Shown here: positions 16,813 to 25,041 of the stretch, in pieces | Layout: the number at the start of each line of letters is the position of its first letter | Numbering within the stretch: the first letter of the stretch is position 1 | Origin: RGIG8244 sp045592785 | Lineage (GTDB): Bacteria > Verrucomicrobiota > Lentisphaeria > Victivallales > UBA1829 | DNA length: 64,000 nucleotides | Reading direction: 5' to 3' | Assembly (NCBI GenBank): GCA_045592785.1 | Contig: JAZNVL010000055.1 | Span: 10,770-74,769 of the forward strand | Notes under the pieces: model-generated | Databases searched by the model: none | Seen by the model: only the letters and a program-made list of their open reading frames with translations | What the model was told of the DNA's origin: nothing | Translations under genes and position numbers: made by a program

Positions 16813-18927
16813 ATGGCAGTGAATGGTATGAACTTGAGTGAGATGATCGAAGCGGCAAAAACATCCGGCAATGAAGAGATCGTTTTCATGCTTCTGGACA
16901 AAATCGGACAGGCAGAACCGCAGGAACTCGCCGCGCAGGCTGCAGATTTTGATGCTCTGCTGGAATCCTGGAACAATGATTTCGCCAATTCGACAGAAAA
17001 AGCAGAAATCTGTGTCAAACTTGCCGATAAAGGTTTCCCTGAAACACCCAACTTCCGTTCCGCTCTCTGTCTTTCCGTCCGTAAACTCATCCCGCCTTAC
17101 ATCGCCGGCAATAACGTGGCAAAAGCCATCGGCGCCAAAGATACTGCCGTTTCCGTGCGCGAAGTTGCACAACGACTCCATAAGCTCCAGAACTTGCGGT
17201 CTACTGCTCTTGTTTATCAGCAGGAAACACATCAGTGGGGCAAGATCGCCAATATCGATAAGCTCACCGGCACCATCGGCGTTTCCGCACTGGAAAGCAA
17301 CAGCGTTTCCTCCGTGCCCATTGCATCCGCGGTGATCACCTCTCTCTTCTTCAATCTGACTCCGGATTTCCTCAATTTGCTATATCCCGATAAATTCGCC
17401 AGAGTCCCCTCGGAAGAATACCGTAAGGTCCTCGCAAAAAATGCGCTGACCGAAATCTCCGATGCCAAGATCCGCGACATTGTGTTCCATTTGATGGTTC
17501 CCGCATGTCTCAACAATGAAACATTCGAAGCCTGGTGGACCGCTCAGCCTGTTGCCGCCGCTCAAACCGGGAACAAACGGTTCTATGCCGACTCCCGCAG
17601 TATTCTCGAACTCTATACTCTGCTCCCCGGCACGAAACACAATCCGGATCAGGTGGTCGCACCCCTGACACAGGCCGATGCCGAAAAACTGCAGAAACTT
17701 TTCGCCCGTACTCGCAAGGGCATCCCCACCAAAGAAGTCAACATGCTTATGGAGTGTGTCGCCCTGATCGCAGAAGCGGACAGCGATGCGGAACTGCTGA
17801 AAAACATGTTTGCTCCTCTCCGCGGGGTCGTTCCTTTCTGGCCCGCTGTCGTGGATGAAAAACTTTCTCTCGCCGGACTGGAATACTGGGGTCATATCTC
17901 CGTCAAACTTCTGGGCGGGATCATCAAGGCAACGAAACTGTTGTATACCCAGGAAGAACTGGCACTCATCGCCACACGTCTTCCGCAGCGTTGCATTTCC
18001 CCGATCATGTCTGTGATCTCTCCCGATGTGGTCAATGAAACGATCCTGAAAGTCAAAATGCTCAGTTCCGACCTGATCCTCTGGATCTGGAAAAACGGCA
18101 GCACCGTGCTGCCCCGTCTTTCCGAAGGGATCGATATGGGTTGCGTTTCCAATGCCCTTTCCGTGGAAGGTCTTCCGAAGGAATGGACTGCGGCACAGCG
18201 TGATCTCAAGAAATACACCTACGAAAAGAAAGATTTCCAGAAGTTCCTCATCGAAAACGCACAGGGCGATATGCCCTCCATTCTGTCTGCGATCAAACGC
18301 TGCCGCGGATTCATCGGCAGTGAACAGCAGACTTTGATCGTGCGTCTTGCCGCACTCTCCCCGGATCTCACCGAATGTCTGGAAATGGGCGAAGGCCGCA
18401 ACATGATGGGCGGCAATGAGGATGATTCCGGCGTTCAGGTTCCCATGACTTCTGTTGCATCCTACAAGAGAAGAGTGGCGGAACTGGAAAATCTGATCAG
18501 TGTCCTGATCCCGGAAAATGCGGCGGCTGTGGCACTCGCACGCAGTTATGGTGACTTGCGCGAAAACGCAGAATACGATGCCGCAAAAGAACGCAGAAGA
18601 TTCCTTCACAAACGCCGCTCCGAACTGGAAAAAGATATCGCAACCACACAGAGCACCGACTTCAAGGATGTGGTGGTGGAAGGCCGGGTCGTCCTCGGTT
18701 CTGTGGTCAAACTCTCTTCCGCAGGCGGGGACCGTGAATACACCATTCTCGGTGCCTGGGACAGTGATCCGGAAAAGAACCGGATCGCATACAAGGCGCG
18801 TATCGGAGAGATCCTTCTGAACAAGAAAGTCGGTGATACGGTGGATATCCCCGAAGCCGGCTCTTTCACCATCAAAGAGATCCTGCCGATTTCCGAAGAT
18901 CTCCGGAAAGAGCTTGCCGGAGAATGA
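16813..18927 (+). CDS. greA: Long-form transcription elongation factor GreA with large N-terminal extension
   Basis: A 704-residue protein. Only the C-terminal 160 residues or so are canonical GreA: a coiled-coil hairpin with the acidic tip motif RSYGDLRENAEYDAAKERR (near 575-594), whose Asp and Glu promote transcript cleavage in RNA polymerase, then the FKBP-like domain (VVVEGRVVLGSVVKLSS to EAGSFTIKEILPIS). The N-terminal 540 residues are helical and repeat-like, with no motif I recognise. Long GreA fusions of about this size are known in Chlamydia, supporting a PVC affiliation. GGAG lies 9 nt before the ATG. Confidence 0.9.
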   Translation: MAVNGMNLSEMIEAAKTSGNEEIVFMLLDKIGQAEPQELAAQAADFDALLESWNNDFANSTEKAEICVKLADKGFPETPNFRSALCLSVRKLIPPYIAGNNVAKAIGAKDTAVSVREVAQRLHKLQNLRSTALVYQQETHQWGKIANIDKLTGTIGVSALESNSVSSVPIASAVITSLFFNLTPDFLNLLYPDKFARVPSEEYRKVLAKNALTEISDAKIRDIVFHLMVPACLNNETFEAWWTAQPVAAAQTGNKRFYADSRSILELYTLLPGTKHNPDQVVAPLTQADAEKLQKLFARTRKGIPTKEVNMLMECVALIAEADSDAELLKNMFAPLRGVVPFWPAVVDEKLSLAGLEYWGHISVKLLGGIIKATKLLYTQEELALIATRLPQRCISPIMSVISPDVVNETILKVKMLSSDLILWIWKNGSTVLPRLSEGIDMGCVSNALSVEGLPKEWTAAQRDLKKYTYEKKDFQKFLIENAQGDMPSILSAIKRCRGFIGSEQQTLIVRLAALSPDLTECLEMGEGRNMMGGNEDDSGVQVPMTSVASYKRRVAELENLISVLIPENAAAVALARSYGDLRENAEYDAAKERRRFLHKRRSELEKDIATTQSTDFKDVVVEGRVVLGSVVKLSSAGGDREYTILGAWDSDPEKNRIAYKARIGEILLNKKVGDTVDIPEAGSFTIKEILPISEDLRKELAGE

Positions 18928-19760
18928 TGCTCCGCAAAGCCGGCGCGGATTGGAAAAAAGGAATCCCCTGCAATATCCGCAGGCGGGATTCCTCTCATCA
19001 TCATCTGCGTATCCGGGAATATGAGATATCCTGTCCGCCCCTCGCGGGCAGGAGTCTTTTTTTTATCAGCGATCTTCACGCGCAAACAAAAACCGCCTGG
19101 TCACTGCCCGCATTCCGGCATTGGTCCGGTCTCAACTGGATCCGGCAGGTGCTTTATGATGCGGTGGGACAATGCAAGCCGGATTATTTTGTATTCGGCG
19201 GCGATCTGACCGCAGATGCGTGCATGATCCCGGAAGCATTGGAACTGCTCCGTGATCTCCCCGGCAAAATGCAGAAGATCGCCGTCCCGGGCAACTGGGA
19301 TCTGCGCAGGGAATGGCTGAACGGTGATTTCTGGCACAAGTCCTATCAGGAAATCGGGTTCCATTTTCTGCAGAACAAAGGGATCCTGCTTGACGGGATC
19401 CGGTTTTACGGGGCTGATGATTTCAAAAAGGGGACCCCTGTTTTCCCGCAGGAACTGCCAGATGCCCCGTTCCATTGTATTCTCTTCCACAACCCTGACA
19501 CCTTCGCTCTTCTGCCGTTGCGTTTGACACAGCACAATGGCATGATGCTGGCGGGGCATACCCACGGCGGACAGGTCAGGATCCCCGGGTTCGGCGCACT
19601 GTATGGTTCCACGATCGTATGGAAACGGTTTGAAAACGGCATGTATTATTCTCCCCGGTCCAACATGCCGCTCCTCGTTTCCTCCGGGATCGGTACAAGC
19701 TGGTTTCCCATCCGCGTATTCTGTCCGCCGGAAGCCATACACATCCACTTCACATCATGA
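18924..19760 (+). CDS. Calcineurin-like metallophosphoesterase with atypical GNWD motif
   Basis: A 278-residue protein with the phosphoesterase metal motifs in order: SDLH (near 50), GGDLTAD, GNWD, ILFHNPD and GHTHGGQ. The usual GNH[DE] motif has Trp instead of His, so the His that normally acts in catalysis is absent while the Asn ligand remains. The general layout resembles YkuE/LpxH-like enzymes acting at or near the membrane. The ORF starts across the greA stop (ATGATG, GGAG just upstream). Its first 35 residues look non-homologous, and the coding DNA carries two hairpins, the second a good intrinsic terminator. No later ATG, GTG or TTG is in frame before the SDLH motif. Confidence 0.82.
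   Translation: MMLRKAGADWKKGIPCNIRRRDSSHHHLRIREYEISCPPLAGRSLFFISDLHAQTKTAWSLPAFRHWSGLNWIRQVLYDAVGQCKPDYFVFGGDLTADACMIPEALELLRDLPGKMQKIAVPGNWDLRREWLNGDFWHKSYQEIGFHFLQNKGILLDGIRFYGADDFKKGTPVFPQELPDAPFHCILFHNPDTFALLPLRLTQHNGMMLAGHTHGGQVRIPGFGALYGSTIVWKRFENGMYYSPRSNMPLLVSSGIGTSWFPIRVFCPPEAIHIHFTS
18960..18992 (+). promoter_or_regulatory. Hairpin just after greA, inside the metallophosphoesterase ORF
   Basis: An inverted repeat pairs GGAATCCC (18960-18967) plus CTGC (18968-18971) with GCAG (18979-18982) and GGGATTCC (18985-18992). The stem has 12 pairs with a 2-base bulge and a 7-base loop. There is no long T-run after it. It may protect the greA 3' end or act in attenuation. Confidence 0.6.
19030..19064 (+). 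terminator. Intrinsic terminator-like element within the metallophosphoesterase coding region
   Basis: CCTGTCCGC (19030-19038) pairs with GCGGGCAGG (19044-19052) over 9 base pairs (one G-T wobble) around a 5-base loop, and eight T follow at 19057-19064. The T-run encodes the LFF just before the SDLH metal motif. It looks like a terminator for greA that a fraction of transcripts must read through. Confidence 0.65.
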
Positions 19761-22372
19761 ACGAAGTCATGTTTTTCACGGAATCGGGGAAACTGGTCTG
19801 CCGGGATCAAGGAAAAACGGCAGCGGCCTTTGCCCGTTCCGCCGCCGAAGGATTGTTCGCACTCATCACGGCACCGGAACAGAATATGACGCCGGCACAG
19901 CAATTTTTCCGCCGCATCACCACCGATTTTCTGCAGAAGATCCTCCGCAATGATTCCGATCCCGAACGCGCCATGCCCGATGAAAATCTTTATGCTCAAT
20001 ACGAACGGACTGCGCCCCCCATGGCGGGCGGCGGACGTTGTTCCGGACAGGATCTGGCATCGTTATTCGGGGAACTGCTTCAGCACCTGAAACAGCAGAA
20101 CGATCTCCGGCAGTATCTGACAGAAAAAGTTCCCGCCTGGAAAGAGATCGGGCGCATCACCTTTCATCTGGCGGAAAACAGACAGGATCCTGACGGACGG
20201 CACCCCTTTGTTTTTCTGGCGACGTATCCCGATCATACAGGCGAGAACGGGGAAGTACGGCATCTTCCGCTGGCATCCGCGCTGAAACAATACGCCGCCG
20301 CCGGAAAAGAAACACTGGATCATCTGCTTTCCCCACTGCGCAATGCCGCAGAAACAAGCCCGTTCCTCGCCAAGATGCTGGAAGACCGTTCCCTGTTCCG
20401 TCCCTGCGTGTGGACACCCCAACAGGCGTTTCTGTTCGTGCGTGACATCCCGCATTTCCAGACGGCAGGTATTCCGGTCCGATTGAACCGGGAATCGGGG
20501 AAACGGCCCGCCCGTTTGAAACTGGATATCACACTGGATGCGCCCACGCCGCGTAAGGGACAACCCGTTACGGAAACGATCCTGCGTTTTTCGGTTGCCG
20601 CCGCGTTGGGTGACCGGAAACTCACCGAAGAGGAACTGAACGCCATTCTGCAAACGGGCGGCGGTTTGATCCGTGTCCGCGGGGAATGGGTGGAAGCCGA
20701 TACCGCCCGGATCAAACAACTGTTGGAACAATGGCAGCGTGCCGCCGGGCTTGCCGCATCTGCCGGAGTCCCGTTCCTTCACGGATTGCGCATGATCTCC
20801 GGCATCCGGATGACATCGGAAGAAAACCTTCTGCCGCCCGCGCCGGAGGGGTTGTGCGAAATACAAGCCGGGCCCGGCTTACAGGAATTACTGGAAAACG
20901 GATTCCCGGAAACACAGATCCCGCCGATCCCGGATCACATCCCGCTGCGCCCCTATCAGCAATACGGAGTCCGCTGGCTTTACCGAATGGGCGAACTGGG
21001 CCTGGGCGGATGTCTCGCGGACGATATGGGGCTTGGCAAAACGATCCAGGTCCTCACGTTTCTGGAAATGCTCCGCCGTCGCGGAGAACTGGATTGCCGT
21101 CCGGGAGCATTGGCAGTTGTCCCGGCATCTCTCCTGGAAAACTGGAACCGGGAAGCCGCAAAATTTACGCCCGAACTCAAAACAACGGTCCTTCATCCCT
21201 CCGCCGGGACACTTGCCGCGTTCCGGTCCGATCCTGTTGGATTTCTTGCGGAACACGATCTGATCATCACCAGTTACGGCATGGCATTGCGTCTGCCGGA
21301 ACTCGCCGGTGAGGAATACCCGGTCCTGCTTCTGGATGAGGCGCAATATATCAAGAATCCCGCCTGCCGCCAGAGCGGAGTTCTGCGTAAATTCAACGCA
21401 CGGCGCAAGTTTGCACTCACCGGAACGCCGCTGGAGAACAGTGTCAATGATCTCTGGAGCATTTTCGATTTCCTGATCCCCGGATTTCTTGGGAATTATT
21501 CCTCATTCCGGTCCGCTGTACGGGAAATGGATTCCGGCGCAAACGGATACGGTCCTCTGCGTGATCTCATCCGCCCCTGTATTCTGCGGCGGTTGAAAAC
21601 GGATCGCAGCATCATCCGTGACCTGCCTGACAAATCGGAGATCCGGGTGAACTGTCATCTCACCGATGTGCAGATCAAGATGTATCACCGTGCCGTGGAA
21701 CAGTTCCGGAAAGAATTGTATGCGTCGGAAGAAGAACACCGGCGCGGTGTCATTCTCTCCTGGCTGATGCAGTTCAAACAGATCTGCAATCATCCGGGTC
21801 AGTTCTCCGGACTGGGCGGATATGGCGTGGAACGGAGCGGGAAATTCCAGTGTCTTGCCTCATTGGCGGAAACCATCGCCGAACGCAATGACAAGCTCCT
21901 GGTCTTCACTCAATTCCGGGAAATGATACAACCCATCCATGACTTGCTCACCCCCGTTTTCGGGCGAAGCGGACTCATGCTTCACGGCGGGACACCGGTC
22001 CCCGAACGGATGCGGGCTGTCGCCGATTTCCAATCGGAAACCGGGGCACCGTTTTTTGTTCTTTCGCTCCGGGCGGCGGGGGTGGGACTGACTCTCACGG
22101 CGGCGAATCATGTGGTGCATTTTGACCGCTGGTGGAATCCTGCGGTGGAGAATCAGGCGACAGACCGTGCATACCGAATCGGACAGCACCGGAACGTACT
22201 GGTCCACAAGTTTGTGTGTCCCGGCACGCTGGAAGAACGTATCGATGCCATGCTGAAAGAAAAAAGCCGTCTTTCGGATCTGTTCCTGAAAGACGGCGGG
22301 GAAAAATTGCTGACCGAGATGTCAAACGAAGAATTGATGTCCTTCGTTCAATACACGCTGCCCGGTGATTGA
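19757..22372 (+). CDS. SNF2-family DEAD/DEAH-like helicase
   Basis: An 871-residue protein. The N-terminal 390 residues are family-specific. The SNF2 ATPase follows: motif I DDMGLGKTIQ (near 425), motif II LLLDEAQYIKN (near 525), motif III ALTGTPLENS, then the helicase C-terminal lobe with LLVFTQFREM, SLRAAGVGLTLTAAN and the motif VI arginines in DRAYRIGQHRNV. It is predicted to remodel DNA-protein complexes or RNA polymerase, like bacterial HepA/RapA relatives. The start overlaps the previous stop (ATGA) and lacks a ribosome site, so it is translationally coupled. Confidence 0.92.
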   Translation: MNEVMFFTESGKLVCRDQGKTAAAFARSAAEGLFALITAPEQNMTPAQQFFRRITTDFLQKILRNDSDPERAMPDENLYAQYERTAPPMAGGGRCSGQDLASLFGELLQHLKQQNDLRQYLTEKVPAWKEIGRITFHLAENRQDPDGRHPFVFLATYPDHTGENGEVRHLPLASALKQYAAAGKETLDHLLSPLRNAAETSPFLAKMLEDRSLFRPCVWTPQQAFLFVRDIPHFQTAGIPVRLNRESGKRPARLKLDITLDAPTPRKGQPVTETILRFSVAAALGDRKLTEEELNAILQTGGGLIRVRGEWVEADTARIKQLLEQWQRAAGLAASAGVPFLHGLRMISGIRMTSEENLLPPAPEGLCEIQAGPGLQELLENGFPETQIPPIPDHIPLRPYQQYGVRWLYRMGELGLGGCLADDMGLGKTIQVLTFLEMLRRRGELDCRPGALAVVPASLLENWNREAAKFTPELKTTVLHPSAGTLAAFRSDPVGFLAEHDLIITSYGMALRLPELAGEEYPVLLLDEAQYIKNPACRQSGVLRKFNARRKFALTGTPLENSVNDLWSIFDFLIPGFLGNYSSFRSAVREMDSGANGYGPLRDLIRPCILRRLKTDRSIIRDLPDKSEIRVNCHLTDVQIKMYHRAVEQFRKELYASEEEHRRGVILSWLMQFKQICNHPGQFSGLGGYGVERSGKFQCLASLAETIAERNDKLLVFTQFREMIQPIHDLLTPVFGRSGLMLHGGTPVPERMRAVADFQSETGAPFFVLSLRAAGVGLTLTAANHVVHFDRWWNPAVENQATDRAYRIGQHRNVLVHKFVCPGTLEERIDAMLKEKSRLSDLFLKDGGEKLLTEMSNEELMSFVQYTLPGD

Positions 22373-22374
22373 GA

Positions 22375-23232
22375 TCAATTGCAACAGCAGGGAGCCGGAT
22401 TTTCCTGTTCGGTGCGGATGAGTTCAGCCGCAGCCGTTTCCAACTCACTCTTGAGGACCGGGTTCGCTTCGATCCCGTCGGCGATCTTACCGGCATCGCA
22501 GGATGCCAGGAATTTGGGATCCAGGGGCAGACGCGCCAGGACTTTCACGCCATTGGCAGCAGCCAGAGCGGCACCGCCGCCATTGAGGAAGATCTCATGT
22601 TTTTCGTTGCAGTTGGGGCAGACAAAATAACTCATGTTTTCCACCACGCCCGCCACCGGCACTTCCACCTGACGGCAGAAATCCACGCACTTGCGGCAGT
22701 CCGCAAGGGAAACTTCCTGCGGAGTCGTAACCATGACCGCACGTTTGTCCCCGGGGATGGTCTGACAGGCAGAGAGGACTTCGTCCCCGGTTCCCGGCGG
22801 GAAGTCCAGCACGAGATAATCCAGATCTCCGCCCCAGTCCACTTCTTCCAGAAGCTGTTTGAGGACTCCGATCTTTGCGGGTCCGCGCCAGATCACGGCA
22901 TCGTCTTCATTTTCCATGAGCAGGCCGATGGAGACCACTTTCACCCCGTACTTTTCCGCCGGGATGATCCCCAGTTCGCTCCCGTTCAAACGGATATCTT
23001 TCATCCCGAAAATGGTGGGCTGACTGGGACCATGGAAGTCCACGTCCAGAAGCGCGACTTTCTTCCCTGCTTTTGCAAGAAGGATCGCCAACGATGCGGC
23101 GACGGTACTCTTGCCCACGCCGCCCTTCCCGGACAGCACAAAAAGTTTATGTTTGATATCAAGAAGCGGGGATTTCTTATCTCCGCCGCAACTGCCGCAG
23201 CAGCTGCCGCAATTTCCGGAACATTCGCCCAT
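22375..23232 (-). CDS. mrp: Mrp/NBP35-type P-loop ATPase, iron-sulfur cluster carrier
   Basis: A 285-residue protein with a deviant Walker A (SGKGGVGKST, near 33), switch I/Walker B-type segments (LLDVDFHGPSQP, LVLDFPPGTGD) and the CPNC pair near 205 that binds the bridging cluster in Mrp dimers. Both ends are unusually Cys-rich: MGECSGNCGSCCGSCGG at the N-terminus, recalling the ferredoxin-like N-terminal cluster of Nbp35, and PCCCN at the C-terminus. It delivers Fe-S clusters to apoproteins. Convergent with the SNF2 gene, with 2 bases between stops. An AGGAG site precedes the ATG. Confidence 0.92.
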   Translation of the reverse strand: MGECSGNCGSCCGSCGGDKKSPLLDIKHKLFVLSGKGGVGKSTVAASLAILLAKAGKKVALLDVDFHGPSQPTIFGMKDIRLNGSELGIIPAEKYGVKVVSIGLLMENEDDAVIWRGPAKIGVLKQLLEEVDWGGDLDYLVLDFPPGTGDEVLSACQTIPGDKRAVMVTTPQEVSLADCRKCVDFCRQVEVPVAGVVENMSYFVCPNCNEKHEIFLNGGGAALAAANGVKVLARLPLDPKFLASCDAGKIADGIEANPVLKSELETAAAELIRTEQENPAPCCCN

Positions 23233-23272
23233 GACAATACTCCTGTTGATGATTTGCTTACGGTATTCCGGT

Positions 23273-23300
23273 ACTATACCATAAATTCAGAAAAAGTCAA
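23273..23300 (-). promoter_or_regulatory. Sigma70-type promoter for mrp
   Basis: On the minus strand: TTGACT (23300-23295), a 16-base spacer and TATAGT (23278-23273), about 40 bases before the mrp start. Confidence 0.7.
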
Positions 23301-23353
23301 GCATTTTCCACCGGGCAAACACGGAAACGATTCATATTTCTTCTGTTTCCGAT

Positions 23354-23381
23354 TTGATTTTTTACGCTTACGATTTATATT
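23354..23381 (+). promoter_or_regulatory. Sigma70-type promoter for the acyltransferase/YkgJ fusion
   Basis: TTGATT (23354-23359), a 16-base spacer and TATATT (23376-23381), 38 bases before the ATG at 23419. Confidence 0.62.
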
Positions 23382-23418
23382 ACATCAACACAAACTTAAC
23401 ATTGAAAAGGAAACCATT

Positions 23419-24939
23419 ATGGCGAACCAACTCCCCGAATATCTGCAAGATTCTTTTATCCGTAAATATTGCGAATACGCCTCCGTTGATACAGCGTTGA
23501 CCGATGAGATCATTTACTGGAAAGAACAGCTCATCGCCAATGAGGACGCACTGGAAAAAATCAAACAGTATCATGAACGGTTCATCCAGCAGAAAATGGC
23601 GTATAAGGATGTCTTCCCCGAAAACCCGAAACTCATCGAAACCTTCGGCGGAAATATCGCCGGGACCATGTTGTTCCTTCTCGTCCTCTCCGGACTTCCC
23701 TGGACCATCGCGGAATATCAGCGCAGAGGTTGGGATGACACCATCTGCCGGGAAACGTTCCGGGATATGGGGATCTGGTCCAGACACAATAAACGCAACA
23801 CGGGGAACACCGGGCTCACCTGGACCATCGTGGGCTGGTTCGCCGGACACCTCAAATTATCGCTCGTGGGATTCGGCAGACTCCAGTTCAATGTCAGCAT
23901 GAATATGCCCGAAGGGATCACCTTCTTCCGGAATAAAAAGACGTCACGCATCCTCGCGCTCGTTTCCAATGACAAACAGCGTTTCACCGCCGCCGGGCTC
24001 CCCGACGATCTCCAGGAAGAACCCTCCCCGAACTGCTGGTACACCACCTGGCAGGAAACCGATGCTCTCTGGATCGGACACCCCATCAAGCCGGATGGCT
24101 ATGTACTTCCCCACAAAGCCACGCTGACGAAACGTGACTGGGAGATCATTTTGAAAGAAGGCGATCCGGTGATCAACACACACATTCCGGAAGCCGGCCC
24201 CATGACGCCGGAAATGGTGTTGGATTCCCGCCGCCGTGCTGCCGCATTTTTCGCAAAACATCTCCCGGAATATCATTGGAAAGCATTCTTTTGCGAATCC
24301 TGGCTCCTGGATCCCCAGCTGAACGAGATCCTTTCCCCCACCTCAAATATCGCCGTGTACCGCAAACGGAGTTACCTCATCCCCTGCGATTTAGGAGAAG
24401 CCGATACCATCTGGCGGTGTCTCGGACAACAGGCTGTGGATCACGGGGTGGATGCCGTCCCTCACACCACCGGACTGCAGAAAGCCATCGCCGCATTCGT
24501 CAAGAGCGGGCGGAAATTCCATTGCGGCTCCTCCGTTCTGTTCCCGGAAGATGTGGAAAAAGACGATCCCTACCACTTTCCCGATGGCGGAACCGATGAC
24601 TTCGCCTGTACCTGTTGCGGTGCCTGTTGCCGCTGGGAGGGCCCGGTCCGCGTGACGGCGGAAGAAGTCCGTAGGATCGCGGAATATTTGCAGATCCCGG
24701 AAGCGGAATTTCTGGAAAAACATACGATCCTCGCCGCAGACCGCCGTTCCCTCTCGTTGAAAGAACGTGCCGATGGCTCCTGCATTTATTACGATCCGGA
24801 GACATTCTTGTGCCGGATCCAGGCAGTGAAGCCGAAACAGTGCAGTGACTTCCCTTTCAACTGGAAATTCAAGGACTGGCAGTATTATTGTCCCGGCTCC
24901 GATGCAAAGGAACAGAAAAAAGACGGAACAAACATCTGA
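23419..24939 (+). CDS. Fusion of a GNAT-like acyltransferase with a YkgJ-type CxxCxxCC cysteine-cluster domain
   Basis: About 506 residues; the ATG at 23419 has AAGGA 7 nt upstream. Residues about 1-330 match the NAT_N/GNAT-like C-terminal acyltransferase pair: LSLVGFGRLQF, then GDPVINTHIPEAGPMTPEMV, then CESWLLDPQLNEILSPTSNI. Residues about 390-500 are a YkgJ family (UPF0153) metal-binding module with CTCCGACC, then CIYYDPETFLCRIQAVKPKQCSDFPFNW. YkgJ proteins bind zinc or iron; their role is poorly known. The join in one polypeptide with an acyltransferase suggests metal- or redox-dependent protein or small-molecule acylation, which is my inference. A longer upstream frame overlaps mrp and is rejected. 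Confidence 0.83.
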   Translation: MANQLPEYLQDSFIRKYCEYASVDTALTDEIIYWKEQLIANEDALEKIKQYHERFIQQKMAYKDVFPENPKLIETFGGNIAGTMLFLLVLSGLPWTIAEYQRRGWDDTICRETFRDMGIWSRHNKRNTGNTGLTWTIVGWFAGHLKLSLVGFGRLQFNVSMNMPEGITFFRNKKTSRILALVSNDKQRFTAAGLPDDLQEEPSPNCWYTTWQETDALWIGHPIKPDGYVLPHKATLTKRDWEIILKEGDPVINTHIPEAGPMTPEMVLDSRRRAAAFFAKHLPEYHWKAFFCESWLLDPQLNEILSPTSNIAVYRKRSYLIPCDLGEADTIWRCLGQQAVDHGVDAVPHTTGLQKAIAAFVKSGRKFHCGSSVLFPEDVEKDDPYHFPDGGTDDFACTCCGACCRWEGPVRVTAEEVRRIAEYLQIPEAEFLEKHTILAADRRSLSLKERADGSCIYYDPETFLCRIQAVKPKQCSDFPFNWKFKDWQYYCPGSDAKEQKKDGTNI

Positions 24940-24965
24940 TTTCCTGTAATTCTTGCGAAAACGAC

Positions 24966-24994
24966 TTGAAAAAACGGCAAACATGCTGTAAATT
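24966..24994 (+). promoter_or_regulatory. Sigma70-type promoter for proB-miaB
   Basis: TTGAAA (24966-24971), a 17-base spacer and TAAATT (24989-24994), about 48 bases upstream of the proB start. Confidence 0.65.
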
Positions 24995-25041
24995 AACAGG
25001 ATGTATTTTTCAGCGTAAATCTGTGAAGGAGAATGTGCAAA

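Noticed and set aside
22369..23418. Long upstream extension of the acyltransferase/YkgJ frame
   Set aside because: It runs antisense through mrp; the ATG at 23419 has a ribosome site and promoter and matches the domain start.
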